Notes: generated from the sequence alone by a model not told the origin. A stretch of 64,000 nucleotides of DNA from Panopea generosa (GCA_029582155.1 CM055896.1:3397501-3461500); one strand, 5' to 3'. Counted from the stretch's first letter, positions 24,758 to 35,889 are shown. Numbers and translations: made by a program.

Positions 24758-25620
24758 TTTAGCTCACCTGAGTGGAATGCTCACATGTGAGCGTTTAGGA
24801 TCGCCCATGTGTCCCTCCGTCAACCATCATAAACTTTTGCTTTAAATTACCTCTTCCCTAAAATTGCTTGACAGATATTCGCCAAATATGGTGCGAAACA
24901 TTTTTATGTGATGCTTTCATTTTGTTCAAATTATGACCCTTGGGTCAAATTTGACTTAACGTCAGGTGCTTTTCAGTCTATATTTCTTCTCTAAAAGGCA
25001 TTGATCTGTGAATTTTGTTGCAGATAGTATCACATAACTATACATTCTCTTTCATGTTTGTTCAAGCCACGATTCTAGAGTAAAACTTTGTTCCCACCTG
25101 TAAGATCATTTGAACAGAGAGACATTCATTTAAAATTATCCATCTTAAGAACCGGCCAGCCACATTTGTTGGTATTTGTTATGACTTTTATAATGATCCC
25201 TTAAAATAAGGGTTTCAAGTATGTTCAAATGAAGTGGCTAGGATCGATTGGGACCCAGTAAGGTGACTTTATATTTTACATAGGAATATTTCAGGAAACA
25301 GGAAATGTTATGCTTTCATCTATTTTACCAATTAATTCAATCTTCTTGAGATCTTGAGCAGTTTGTTGACATAAAAGTTGAGACTCGGTGTTTTAGGGTG
25401 ATTTAATACCAATAAACGGCCAACAGTGGCCCCAAAAGGGATAACACTGAGAGTTTTCAAAAAGCGTTGTCACAAGAACCGACCAGCCAAATGTGTTCAT
25501 ATTTGGTACAAATGATCCCTACGAGTATGACTCTTTGATGTTTACATGTCGTATCACATACTTATTATTAGCAGGATTGATGACTGAAGCATTGTTTAGT
25601 TATGGTCAAAGTTGACGGTT
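24758..25620 (+). mobile_element. tandem-core repeat element (AGCTCACCTGA type)
   Basis: Opens with TTTTAGCTCACCTGAGTGG, whose GCTCAC can fold with the GTGAGC at about 24786. Degenerate tandem blocks follow, including GAACCGGCCAGCCACATTTG near 25150 and GAACCGACCAGCCAAATGTG near 25475, each followed by a TATTTG(T/G)TA-like block and then ATGATCCC. I know this opening and these cores from bivalve repeat libraries; the autonomous partner is not identifiable here. Confidence 0.6.
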
Positions 25621-26021
25621 TAACGTTCGGTGTAGATGTAAATGCCAACATCAGAAACTGAGAAATTGGTGGCTTTTTCCGCAGCCGATTAATTACTTAC
25701 ATATGTAACTATAACTTATTCAAAATGATTATGCTACCATAATGAGTGACATGGCAGCATCACACGTTCCTGATGTCGACGTAATGAAATGGTTATGTGA
25801 CTTTTTTCTGGTAGAAATATGCTACCATACATCAGGATATCATATAAACGTGCCAAAATGATATATTGAAAAAGGATTCGTTATCTTGGCCTACGCTTAA
25901 ATTAACGATAACGCCCCAGTATACTTGCGAAGATTGACAATTGTCAGCTAAATACTTACGTACAATCATGTGACATACAGTCAGGATTTCTCATTTAATT
26001 TAAAGCGTCCATTAACTTAAA

Positions 26022-26053
26022 ATGTTGGAGGGAAGTTGTGTGGGTTGCACCAG
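26022..26053 (+). other. possible 5' exon end (uORF plus strong donor)
   Basis: ATG at 26022 begins an 11-codon open stretch ending in a strong donor, CAG|GTAAGTA, with the exon's last base at 26053. If joined to the acceptor at 28772 the frame would stop within a few codons, so this could be a 5'-UTR exon with a short upstream ORF for the B-box gene. It is only a candidate. Confidence 0.22.
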
Positions 26054-27236
26054 GTAAGTACAACTGCATTTATAATAATACAACGTTTAACATACTTTTT
26101 TAACTTTATTCAAATTCGTTAATTAGGCATTACCATTACGTCCGATATGTTAGGATAAATTGTCTAACACTGGTTATATAAATGCCAGCATGTAAATAAA
26201 GCTTTAATGAACTTTTTGTTCAGAAACCTGTGTTCTCTTCTGCTTCTGTAATGCGTGTTTTACAGTTATAATGTGAATTGGTGTTGTTGTCGATTAAATT
26301 GCGTGCTGCTCTATATGCTACATCAACATCTTTCCTAAATCCGATAATTCCCGAGCGACAATAACAAATCTTCGGCTTTCTGGTAATCAGTTCCGAAACT
26401 TTATGAAATTGGTTTCACTAAAATCAATCACGAATACAATTGTTTATATTCGACCTTTTTGAACACTTATTACTAGAAAGAAACACGTATTGTTGTTGAA
26501 AATCTCGCACCGATTTCTTCAAGTAACATGGGTTTCTTTCAGACTAGGTAGAGTTTGATCATTTTGTGGACATAAATGTATAGCCGAGGCATCTTTAAAC
26601 TAGTACATTTAAGTACATGTCGAATTGGTTTACCGGTTCCATTGGCGTAAGAGCGTTTCAATTGTTGGGGACCAACCTGAGGAGAGAGTGTATGAGGATG
26701 TACTTCCAGGCGCCAAAGTATATGCTGAACTTGAATATTGGTGGGGCCAGGCCACCTTGCCCCCCTCCCCCAACCTCTACGCCTATGGGTTCACAACCAC
26801 GTGTGACACTAAAGAACACATGCCATTATCTTTGGCAGATTAAATGAACTGCAAAAAGAAAAGGTAAAGAAAGTGAGTCTAAAAATATTAGTAACTTAGA
26901 CAATTATGCCCCCCACGCGGTATCAACGTTATCTATACATGTAATATGTAAACTATTGATAATAACGATATATATGTATGATCATTATAACAGTAATGTA
27001 TTACCACGGCCCGTTGGGTATTGTTTTAAAAGTTTCTACAAGCAGTGCGTATAATTTTCGTTGTGGTGAAATGGAGTCTCGCCATCGGTGGTATAGACGT
27101 CTCAAAAACAATAGACAATCTGATTTCTTAAAAAAAGGAGTGACCATAACTACCAGACACCTGAATAAAATGCTGGAACTGTGATAAATAGGAACAGAAA
27201 ATAATAAATTCTAACGATAAAATGTATATAGAATAG

Positions 27237-27342
27237 AACAGAATAGAATAGAATAGAATATGTTTATATTTATATGTGAGTGAGTGAGTGAGTGAGTGAG
27301 TGAGTGAGTGAGTGAGTGAGTGAGTGAGTGAGTGAGTGAGTG
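27237..27342 (+). repeat. (AATAG)n and (GTGA)n microsatellites
   Basis: About five AATAG units at 27237-27260 are followed by about 16 TGAG units at 27277-27342. Confidence 0.95.
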
Positions 27343-27739
27343 ACATTGTATTATATTGTTTTGATAATTATGTTGTGCAATGCATACAAGAAAACATGAA
27401 CAATTTAAAAATTAAACTTAATCTACCTGTGTTCTTCTCATTAAACTTTCCAGAAACAGTAGCTAAATAGACTTAGTATATATCTGTTTATTGTTTACTT
27501 TTGTTTTGTTATCCTACGTGCTACCATATGAGCTAGCATACTCGCGAATGCACGGCTTCGCCGCACATTCACCCGTATTCCCTCGCTATAATTTTAATGG
27601 AACTGGTTTTACCTTGATATTAACAGAAGTCGTGATGGGACAAGGACTTTCACTTTCAGATTTGTTGAAATGATTGGGTTTTATTGTTACTAGGATTATT
27701 ACCGTTAACATTTATAATTTTCATAAATATTTTACCCAA

Positions 27740-28320
27740 GAATAGGCGAGTCAAATGTGTTCATATTTGGTATAAATTATATCCATAAGTAAGAAATTGA
27801 AACATTGTATAAATCTTTGATCAAGTATCCATAGGGGTAGTTTCAATACAGAAACGCACATTCACATTTTATTCCCATTCAACAAGAGGGTACTGAGTCA
27901 AATGTAGTAATATTATTTCTACCATAGGGGCCGCGTAAAAGTACTTTGAATATTACACCAGGATAAAGAAGGGAACATTGAAAATACTAATTTTTTCATC
28001 CATTTGTGCAAATACTGTATTCAATTTGAGTCACAGCAGATAAGTTTTGGTTCAGTCAATAAGGTTTAATTTCCATAAGGGACCAAATGCGGTCACAAAA
28101 TTGGTTAACATTGAGAAGTTCCAAAACTTCACATCTCAACAAACGGTCAGTCAAAATTGTTCATGTTTGATACACTTATCCCTATGAGTAGGAGTTTGAA
28201 GTTTGTACAACCTAAGGGGCTAATATGTAAAGGAGCTCTGTTAGGGACTAAGGTTTTACATACAAAAACATACTTTTCTCGTTGATTTTTTCTCAATTTA
28301 CCTCGAATAATTGTTCATTA
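27740..28320 (+). repeat. degenerate tandem-core repeats
   Basis: Repeated blocks of the same type as at 24758: AGGCGAGTCAAATGTGTTCA with TATTTGGTATAAATTATATC at 27745, and CGGTCAGTCAAAATTGTTCA with ATACACTTATCCCTATGAG at 28145. No coding content. Confidence 0.55.
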
Positions 28321-28425
28321 TTTTATTTTGAGTTGACCTTCAAATATTGGTGGAGGAGCTACAGTTGAATCTGAGAAGAACCAACCACCATCCTTCTATA
28401 AGTAACTGTTTTTTTCTGGACTGAA
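28320..28425 (-). mobile_element. SINE family C fragment upstream of the short B-box gene
   Basis: GGTGGAGGAGCTACAGTTGA, ATCTGAGAAGAACC and CCATCCTTCTATAAGTAACT match the reverse complement of the SINE C middle (compare 43023-43085 and 49480). The same family lies at a similar place upstream of the paralogue at 43135. Confidence 0.6.
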
Positions 28426-28454
28426 TTGGACTCGGACTTAAGCGGTGAGTGCCA

Positions 28455-28679
28455 TTAACCCTTTACTTCATATATACGCATTTGGACACCTAATATAGAC
28501 GCCTTTGGAAACCTCTAATATAGAAGCCTATTGAATTATTGGGTGAATTATGTTTATATTAACTGACAGAGTGGAAAACAGTGCAGGAAGTGTTCAGATC
28601 TGAACTCTTCCTGCACTGTTTTCGAAGGCCTTCTGTAATTGGTGCGGGAAAAACGCGTATCTATGGAGTAAAGGGTTAA
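28455..28679. mobile_element. piggyBac-type MITE, copy 2 (intact)
   Basis: Flanked by TTAA at 28455-28458 and 28676-28679, with termini CCCTTTACTTCATATA and, inverted, CCCTTTACTCCATAGATA. The centre is a long hairpin: 16-bp arms AAAACAGTGCAGGAAG plus reverse complement enclose a 14-bp palindrome, GTTCAGATCTGAAC. Copy 1 at 15901 lacks that inner palindrome. It lies about 95 bp upstream of the splice acceptor of the short B-box gene. Confidence 0.88.
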
Positions 28680-28770
28680 ATGCCACTATCTGAGACCCCT
28701 CTGCTGGGGGGGGGGGGACCCATCATCAGTGGAATATGTATTGTGATTTTAGCGTTTGATGTTATTTTTC

Positions 28771-28797
28771 AGTGGTCGTATAGAGATTTAAAGAAGT
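28771..28797 (+). promoter_or_regulatory. 3' splice acceptor and 5'UTR of the short B-box gene
   Basis: GTTATTTTTCAG ends at 28772 and is followed by a 25-base leader before the ATG at 28798. The paralogue has the same arrangement (AATGTTTTTCAG|TGGTGATAAG, ATG at 43135), so both coding exons probably follow an upstream untranslated exon. Confidence 0.6.
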
Positions 28798-29238
28798 ATG
28801 GGGTCTTCAGAATCAAAACAAGATGCAGACACTGATAAACCAAGCCATCTCTCATCTGAAGAAGCTTCCGTATTCTTCTGTGCTCAGTGCAAGGATGATA
28901 AAAATGTTGAGGTTAATGCCGCTGGGTTTTGCGAAGACTGTGAAGATTTACTATGCTTAAGTTGCATTGGGCAACATAAACGATTACGTGTGTCAAAGCA
29001 GCATAAACTAATAGAATTTAATTGTGAACAATGCATGGAAGACAGTAATAGAGTCACTTCATCAGGCTTTTGTAAAGAGTGTCGCGACTACTTGTGCGAC
29101 CAGTGCATTCAAGATCACCGAAAATATAGAGCAACGAAAAGTCATTCTATTTTAGTTGGTTTCAATATGCCGATACGTTCTAATCAAGCACATACGGTTG
29201 CAAGTGAGCGAACAATGCATGCGTATGAACGACGATAA
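28798..29238 (+). CDS. short twin B-box protein, truncated TRIM-like paralogue
   Basis: A 146-residue protein. Two consecutive B-box-type zinc fingers have complete ligands: Cys28, 31, 45, 48, 53, 56, His60 and His69, then Cys76, 79, 92, 95, 100, 103, His107 and His116. There is no RING, coiled coil or propeller. The N-terminus MGSSESK fits the N-myristoylation pattern (Gly2, Ser6). It closely matches residues 1-127 of the protein at 43135 up to the motif SNQ, after which the sequences part completely and a stop comes 16 codons later. A possible donor, CAA|GTGAGC at 29203/29204, lies in that tail, so it could also be the first coding exon of a longer spliced gene. AATAAA follows at about 29338. 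Known B-box proteins act in protein-protein contacts, often in innate immunity or RNA control; no specific role can be assigned. Confidence 0.72.
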   Translation: MGSSESKQDADTDKPSHLSSEEASVFFCAQCKDDKNVEVNAAGFCEDCEDLLCLSCIGQHKRLRVSKQHKLIEFNCEQCMEDSNRVTSSGFCKECRDYLCDQCIQDHRKYRATKSHSILVGFNMPIRSNQAHTVASERTMHAYERR

Positions 29239-29334
29239 TGTAATAAACAAACCTATGATACAACTGGACGGGCATTTATGACAGCAAGCTCTAAAGGCGA
29301 TTCACCTCAACTTTATAGAAGATCTATATTAAGG

Positions 29335-29345
29335 TTTTAATAAAA
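29335..29345 (+). terminator. poly(A) signal candidate after the short B-box gene
   Basis: TTTTAATAAAACTC lies about 100 bases after the stop codon at 29238, just before a MITE. It would support a short, single-coding-exon transcript. Confidence 0.4.
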
Positions 29346-29394
29346 CTCAGTAATTATTGCCGTGGTACAATGACTTTACAATGATGTTTTCATC

Positions 29395-29657
29395 ATCACT
29401 GCAAAAAAGTCATCAAATGCTCAGAAATACATACATCTGTTAGAATCCTATAACAGATACCTTTTTAACACTAGTGATGTCTTTTGCAGTATTTGCTATG
29501 CCAGCTTTTCTCAAATCATCTGCAGCAAGGAATCACACCCACTATGAACCATTTTGAAAATATTTCGAACCAAATTACATGGGACTTTTTTGAGCGCAAG
29601 AACCGTGTAACCGTGTGGAAGAAGGGGCGCCACTGCGTAGTGAGACGTTAATGTGTG
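29395..29657 (-). mobile_element. MITE family D, copy 2
   Basis: The minus-strand order matches the copy at 14690: GTCTCACTACGCAGTGGCGC, CCACACGGTTACACGG, TTCTTGCGCTCAAAAAAGTC, TAATTTGGTTCGAAATATTT, then TATGTATTTCTGAGCATTTG. The terminus lies at about 29645. Confidence 0.75.
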
Positions 29658-29824
29658 CGTACAAGACTACATTCAAAATCGTTCTTTGTTTATCATCTAT
29701 TTTATTGTTTAATAATGGTTATAGAAAGATCCTAGAATATTGACTTTCCTAAAAATATATAAATAACCATATTTTTTTTGTGGCACAATTTAGACCTATA
29801 CCAGTAAGGTCAGTTCATTATACG

Positions 29825-29827
<3 letters not shown>

Positions 29828-29881
<54 letters not shown>
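29828..29881. repeat. (TA)n microsatellite
   Basis: About 27 TA dinucleotides. Confidence 0.95.
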
Positions 29882-29885
<4 letters not shown>

Positions 29886-30039
29886 AATATACGATATGTT
29901 GTGGCGGTAATACAAGGTCCCACTGAACAATTACCTCCCTTACTTGACGGTAGCAAGATTATTACGCCCAAGAAATTAGAGATGTGTAAATCGGTTTGGC
30001 AATTAATTTGTTAAAAATGCATAAAATGTCATATTTCTT

Positions 30040-30380
30040 TGTGCATATGGGTTGGGGTTAGGAACATAGGAACATTTTCATGATTTCTGCAAAGTTTGGG
30101 TGACACTGGGAACTGTTTGATGATGCTGATGCGTAGTGATACACTGCAACAAATGGGCAGTATTGTCAAAAATGAAGGGGTGCCATCAAACCATCGAAAT
30201 TGTGAAAAAGCAACCTGGTCAACCCCATGCTTTTTTCTGCATATTTGGACCAACAGAGGACTATCTATGGGAATAAGGCACTTTTAGAACCATTGGTAAT
30301 GTATCCAGTGTTCCAGAAGTGCAAGTCTCTATATGTAGAACAGTACAAAATTAATTGGTGTGTGAGACGTACAGGGGAGA
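30040..30380 (+). mobile_element. possible diverged MITE family D relative
   Basis: Contains AACCTGGTCAACCCCATGCT near 30210 and a terminal-like GTGTGAGACGT near 30360, in the same relative order as the element at 18170. It has no coding domain, despite short open frames on both strands. Confidence 0.4.
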
Positions 30381-30869
30381 AATGTAAGAAGGTCCTAGTG
30401 ATGCAAAATAACTGAAGAAATACGTTCTGAGGCTAGTTTCACTAAACATCTCAGTCTTCGATTTTCCTCAACTAAATCTCAATTTCTCAAATATTTTTTT
30501 ACACTATTTGCACATTAACTGATTACACATAATTCAAGTCTTAACAAATGTTTTCTCCTTGGTAAAGGATAAAATGCAAAATTACCAAAGTAAATCAAGT
30601 TGTAACATTTCAAAAAATTGAGTTCAGGAAAATCTCAAGTTGAGATGTTTAGTCAAACTGGGGTCTGGTCATGTGTATGTCTTATCTAATGTTTAATTCA
30701 TAACAGTTTTCTATTACAAACAGATTAACATTGATAATTTAATTCAAATACAAAATATATATGTTTAACAACGTGCACAATTCACCAATAACACGTTTGA
30801 AAATGCATTGTGTGTGTGGGGTTGAGTATCACAATAAATGTGTATCTTGTGGTGTGCAACACGTAATTT

Positions 30870-31060
30870 ATAATGCAGTCAAACCTGTCTTAAGCAGCCA
30901 GTCAAGGAAATGTACAAAAGTGGCAGATTGTTGCTGAAAAGAGGTTAATTTGCTCTGAAAGCATAAAAATGGGAAATACCAAATTTGGTTGCTTAAGAAA
31001 AATGGCTACTAAACAGAGTTGATCGCTTACACAGGCTCGATTATATACCTTATCCAAATG
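30870..31060 (+). repeat. interspersed repeat fragment
   Basis: Starts with CAGTCAAACCTGTCTTAAGC and AGCCAGTCAAGGAAATG, followed by GGTTGCTTAAGAAAAATGGC. This motif is typical of a widespread non-coding animal repeat. No boundaries were resolved. Confidence 0.4.
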
Positions 31061-31212
31061 TTACTTTAGTTCATTATGTCTACACTATTCAAAACATATA
31101 TAAAAACAAACTGTCATTTTGAGAGTTTGAGTTTGTTTTATTAAGAATTTAGACATTGATGTTAATGATAGGTATAGGTTTAGAGTGAAGATTGTGCCGT
31201 TTCGTCACTCTT

Positions 31213-33040
31213 CAGGTCTAACTACACAGTTGATTTTTGTTCTTTGTTCTCTATAAATAAGGTTTAGAATGTTTTTTTTTATTTTAATAAAGTAGAGCTT
31301 TAAAGTATTACTTTTCATAATATGAATCCGTACATAAAAAATCCACAATAACAGGTTGACCAGCTTTGATTTTTTAGCTCGACTATTTGGAGAATAAAGA
31401 GAGATATTCTACTCATCCCGGCGTCGGCGTCACATCTTGGTTAAAGTTTTGCATGCAAGTCCTTTTATCAGTAACCATTGCATGTATTGCCTTGAAACTT
31501 TACACACGTCTTCCTAGTCATCAACCCTACTACAATAACTAAATTAGATAACTCTTGCATGAAAATAATGCAAATTAATGCCCTTGTTTGATTTTGAAAT
31601 TCTTGTTAAAGTTTTGCATGCAAGTCCCTATCTCAGTAACCATTGCATGTATTTGATTAAAACTTTACACAAGCCTTTCCAGTCATCAATCCTACTACGG
31701 TACTAAGTTAACTAACTCTTGCATGAATATAATTCAAATTATTGCCCTTGTTTGACTCTGAAAATCTGGTTAAAGTTTTGCGTGCAAGTACCATCAAGTT
31801 CATATCTCAGTAACCAATGCATGTATTGACTTGAAACTTTACACACGCCTTCTAGTCATTAAACATACTACAGTAACTAAGTAAGATAACTCTTGCATGA
31901 ATAAGATACACATTATTGCTCTTGTTTGACTTAGAAGTTCTGGTTAAAGTTTTGCTTGGAAGTACCATCAAGTCTATATCTCACCAACCACTCAATGCAT
32001 TTGATTGAAACTTTACACAAGCCTTCCCAGTCATCAACCTACTACAATAACTAAGTAAAATAACTCTTGCTTGTATGTAATGCAAATTATTGCCTTTGTT
32101 TGACTAAACAAATCTGGTTAAAGTTTTGCGTGCAAGTACCATCAAGTCCATATCTCACCAACCACTCAATGTATTTGATTGAAACTTTACACCAGTCTTT
32201 TTAGTTATCAACCCTACTACAATAATTAAGTTAGATAACTCTTGTTTGAATATTATGCAAATTATTGCCCTTTTTTGACTTAGAAAAATCTAGTTAAAGT
32301 TTGCGTGCAAGTACAATCAAGCCCATATCTAACTAACCATTTCATGTATTGACTTGCAACGTTACACAAATCTTCCAAGTCATAAAACTTACTACAATAA
32401 TTAAGTTAGATAACTCTTGCATGAATATAATGGAAATGATTGCCCTTCTTTGATTAAGAATTTTGGTTAAAGATTTGCATGCAAGTACTATCAAGTCCAT
32501 ATAACACCAACCGCTCAATGTATTTCATTGAAACTTTACATATGGCGTTGTAGTCATGAAATCAACTGAATAAATCAAGTCGGATAACTTTTGTCAGATT
32601 TATTTGCAAATTAGGGCCTTTGTTTTTCTTAGAAAATTTATAACTCAGCAGTCACTGCATGTTTTTGATTGAAACTTCATACAAGATATTGCATTTATAA
32701 GACCTAATTTTGTCAATTTTGTAAGTTAGATAACTCTTATTTGCTTGAAGCCCTCCGACAGCTCTTGTTTATAAAGACAGTGCAGTGACACCCCTCACGT
32801 TTTTAAAAGAAGTCCTCAAATGCTCAAAAATACTTTATCTGTTAAAATCACTTTTTAACATCATTCGTGTCTTATTGCAGTATATGATATGCCAGTATTT
32901 GCTCTACTCATCTCCAGCAAGACACAGTCCCAATCAACCATTTTGAAAATATTTCAAACCAAAATATATGTGACATTTTTCAAGCGCAATAATCATATTA
33001 CCGTGGCAAAAAAGGGAGGTAATTGTGTAATGGAGACATA
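31213..33040 (-). mobile_element. MITE family D, copy 3, split by a nested element
   Basis: The two ends of one minus-strand family D element are about 1.8 kb apart. The right end is at 31213 (AGGTCTAACTACACAGTTGA, TTTTTGTTCTTTGTTC). The body resumes at about 32770 with CAGTGACACCCC, GAAGTCCTCAAATGCTCAAA and, near 33000, TTACCGTGGCAAAA and the terminal GTAATGGAGAC. Joining the flanks gives the same order as the intact copy at 61668. The break falls between GTTGACCAGCTTTGATTTTT (31360) and CAGTGCAGTGACACCCCTCA (32777). Confidence 0.72.
31373..32772 (+). mobile_element. AGCTCGACT-type element with ~170-bp tandem core, nested
   Basis: Opens with TTTTAGCTCGACTATTTGG and contains seven or more tandem units starting near TGGTTAAAGTTTTGC. 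Starts are at about 31440, 31606, 31772, 31946, 32119, 32293 and 32466, so the period drifts from 166 to 174 bp. Each unit includes TCTCA-TAACCA-like, TTGAAACTTTACAC and TAACTCTTGCATGAATA-like blocks. The architecture recalls the pearl-type elements described from oysters, which also have tandem cores of about 160 bp; that link is inference. The element sits inside a family D MITE. Confidence 0.7.
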
Positions 33041-33054
33041 TATACACATAAAAT

Positions 33055-33240
33055 GCAGAGCGCGTAGTCTAGCATCTGACCCAGGATAAGAGGGTCGTGG
33101 GGTCGATTCTCCACCATGGCTCTGCGTAACATCATTGAGCAAAATACTTTATCCGCATATGCTTATTACTGTTTCTATAGGAACAGGAAGAATACAAAGG
33201 TGATTAGTCTAAGTTGTAATAACTTGTTTCACAATCGAAG
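33055..33240 (+). mobile_element. tRNA-derived SINE, family F
   Basis: The head spans about 33057-33127. It has a perfect 7-bp acceptor-like pairing (GCAGAGC with GCTCTGC), an A-box-like CGCGTAGTCTAGC and a B-box-like GGGGTCGATTCTC. The body AACATCATTGAGCAAAATAC and TTTCTATAGGAACAGGAAG follows. The anticodon arm cannot be folded normally, so it is not a tRNA gene. Confidence 0.6.
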
Positions 33241-33447
33241 TAAAACAAATAAATTTTAACAAATACAATACCATCTTTACACTCCGTCACCACAAACATA
33301 TAAATAGTAATAATACTATAACATAACACTTAAGTACACTCAATATCAAAATAAGAAACTATACGTACAACAGAAAGTAGCATTTAAAGAACTGAGCAAC
33401 TGTGACAGAATAACACAAACATAATCAAAGTGTAGGGCAATCAAACT

Positions 33448-33875
33448 TGTACTTTATATGTACTTTATATGTACTTTATATGTACTTATATGTACTTTAT
33501 ATGTACTTTATATGTACTTTATTGTCTTTATATGTACTTTATGTATACTTAATATGTTCTTTATATGTACTTTATAATTATGTACTTTATATGTATTTTA
33601 TATGTACTATATATGTATTTTATATATACCTTATATGTATTTTATATATGCTTTATATGTACTATGAATGTACTTTATATATACTTTATATGTACTATAT
33701 ATTTACTTTATATGTATTTTATATGTATTTTATATGTACTTTATATATACTTTATATGTACTATATATATATACTTTATATGTATTTTATATGTACTTTA
33801 CATATACTTTATATGTACTATATATATATACTATATATGTACTTTATATGTATTTATATGTACTTTATATGCTAC
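33448..33875 (+). repeat. 11-bp (TTTATATGTAC)n minisatellite
   Basis: About 38 units of TTTATATGTAC with frequent TATAC and TATTTTATATGTA variants. All three plus-strand frames stay open because the unit contains few stops, giving Tyr/Ile/Leu-rich artefact proteins. Confidence 0.93.
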
Positions 33876-33961
33876 ATAAGGAGGGACAACTGGGGTCACC
33901 GTCTTGGAATCTGCCGCTGCATTAGCGCGAAAATCAATCATATAAACATTAAAGTAAATCA

Positions 33962-34048
33962 CCAAGCTGTATAGAAACCTAAACAGAAACACTGGTATCA
34001 GTAAACCGCCAAGCTGTATAGAAACCTAAACAGAAACACTGGTATCAG
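33962..34048 (+). repeat. 41-bp direct duplication
   Basis: CCAAGCTGTATAGAAACCTA and the following ~20 bases (to GGTATCAG) occur twice with no differences that I see, 47 bp apart (33962 and 34009). Confidence 0.9.
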
Positions 34049-34867
34049 CCTGTTTATTCGGCAAAGTCTTTGCAATATTTCGTAGCATTACAATCACAAT
34101 TCTGCCACAAATGGTGCACAATGTAAACATATTCATCTTTATCACTGTATCGGACCAACATATGATTTAAAACAAATGGAAGTAATGTCCAACATTTTGG
34201 TAAGTCCACATATTACATTGATCATTGCCAAAATGTTATAATCAATCGGAAATCTCGATCAATGTTGATTCCATTCAAAACATGTTCGACGCTAAAAATG
34301 ACCGTTCAATGAATAAATTATGTCACGAATGTTGATATCAAAGAATATATATAAGCAATACAAAAAACGACAACCACTGCTACAAATTGGAACAATCAAT
34401 GGCAAAACCGTACAAGGGGAGTTTCAGAAAACGTGCAGAACTGCTTCAGTTCTACAAAATACTCGAAATCCATCATATACCCATGAATCTTTTTTATTTC
34501 TAAGGGGAAGAAATAGAATATACCTCAGTGTCAGATACATTAACAGTCTTCTCCCTTTGCTTATCATAGAAATTATAGCGGTCAAACACCATGACGATGT
34601 GTATGTATCCTACACCACCAAAATACTAATTGAAGATAGAAAATATATGCTTGCATGGTTTATATATTAATTTACTAGTAAACATGTAGGTGAAGGAATA
34701 TATAGTCCATGCTACCTGCTTGTCATTTTGTCAAATATCCACTCAATTAATTCAGTTAATTTCTGTTTCATTGAGCAAAATTAAGCATCCACAGACTTGG
34801 CATAGTAATATCATTAATCCAAGATTTCTATTGAATTCACAAAACACATAATGTTTTGTAATTTTTA
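34049..34867. other. intergenic stretch without recognised gene
   Basis: A plus-strand open frame of 116 codons (34320-34670) has no recognisable domain and no supporting splice or start context. I do not call it a gene. Confidence 0.35.
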
Positions 34868-35110
34868 GCTCGACTTACGAAGAAATTGGCAGCTATTATA
34901 CCCGCTACGATGTCGTTGTCGAGGTTATTCAACGTTTTAAGACAGGCTCATATCTGCAGTAACAAATACCTACACATCAATTAAACTTCACGCAAGAGAC
35001 TCAATGCAGGATAACTCCATTTTGATTGAAAATAGACATATGACCCTTTTATACTTAGAAAATGTAGTTAACCTAAGGCGTGCTTCTCAGTAACAACTAC
35101 GCATACATCA
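34868..35110 (+). mobile_element. AGCTCGACT-type element, short copy
   Basis: TTTTTAGCTCGACTTACG opens a stretch with two degenerate core units (TATCTGCAGTAACAAATACC with TTAAACTTCACGCAAG, then CTTCTCAGTAACAACTACGC). These match the tandem core of the nested element at 31373. Confidence 0.6.
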
Positions 35111-35221
35111 ATTACAAGTAATTCTGATAAATAAATATTTTAACTGCCAACTTAGATTTAACACCATCAGTTGCAGATTTCGACATAAAATCTGAATTGA
35201 GATAAACATGGTAGGTGGAAC

Positions 35222-35335
35222 ATTAATGTCTCACCACAAAGTTGCGCTCTGTTTTGCCACGGTAACATAATTCTTGCGCTTAAAAAAGTTCTATGTTATT
35301 TGGTTTGAAATATATTTTGACGAAAATATTGAAAA
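35222..35335 (+). mobile_element. MITE family D, 5' fragment
   Basis: AATGTCTCACCACAAAGTTG, TTGCCACGGTAACATAATTC, TTGCGCTTAAAAAAGTTC and TATTTGGTTTGAAATATATT match the left part of family D in order. It is truncated after about 110 bp. Confidence 0.7.
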
Positions 35336-35889
35336 TACAAACTGGCGGGTTAACTGTTCCTTTCAGAATTGTTAAGACAGTTGGATAAACTCTCTCTCTT
35401 CTCGGTCATATATTGTTAAGAACAAAATACTCAGAAATATTTTCTTACATTATGTACTGTACAAATAGGGAAAAATTGTTCCACTTTGCTTTTAGTATCA
35501 GAATTGGGAATTGAGATAAATCTTATTTTTCTGATCAGAGTTTTGGATCTGTACTTTCAGTTCTGTGAAATTGCATTTTCTGACTAGCTTTGAAATGTGA
35601 ACCTTTAAATTTAAATTTATGAGTGATGACATAAGCATCAGCCATACATGCTGTATCTACTATAGTGCCGCCACATGAATTTTGGTACCAACATGGATGC
35701 GTCTTTTGAATTCTTCAAGAATCAGTATATGTTAGCAGTTTTGTAAATGACTCCAGTGTTTGAAATAACTGTTCTTTTTCTTGTGCTCTGGCATCTTCAG
35801 TAAAGGCTCGACTTTTATTTTTTATAAAGTTTCCGAACTTTTGTCTATAAGCTTCAGGCAAAATCATAATCTCCTTTTAAACGGTATAA

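Noticed and set aside
33057-33127. tRNA gene with perfect acceptor pairing
   Set aside because: The anticodon arm cannot form a normal 7-base loop and a SINE-like body follows.
33447-33974. 175-codon Tyr/Leu-rich protein
   Set aside because: It is a translation of an 11-bp minisatellite that is open in all three frames.
34320-34670. 116-codon plus-strand gene
   Set aside because: No recognisable domain and no supporting context.
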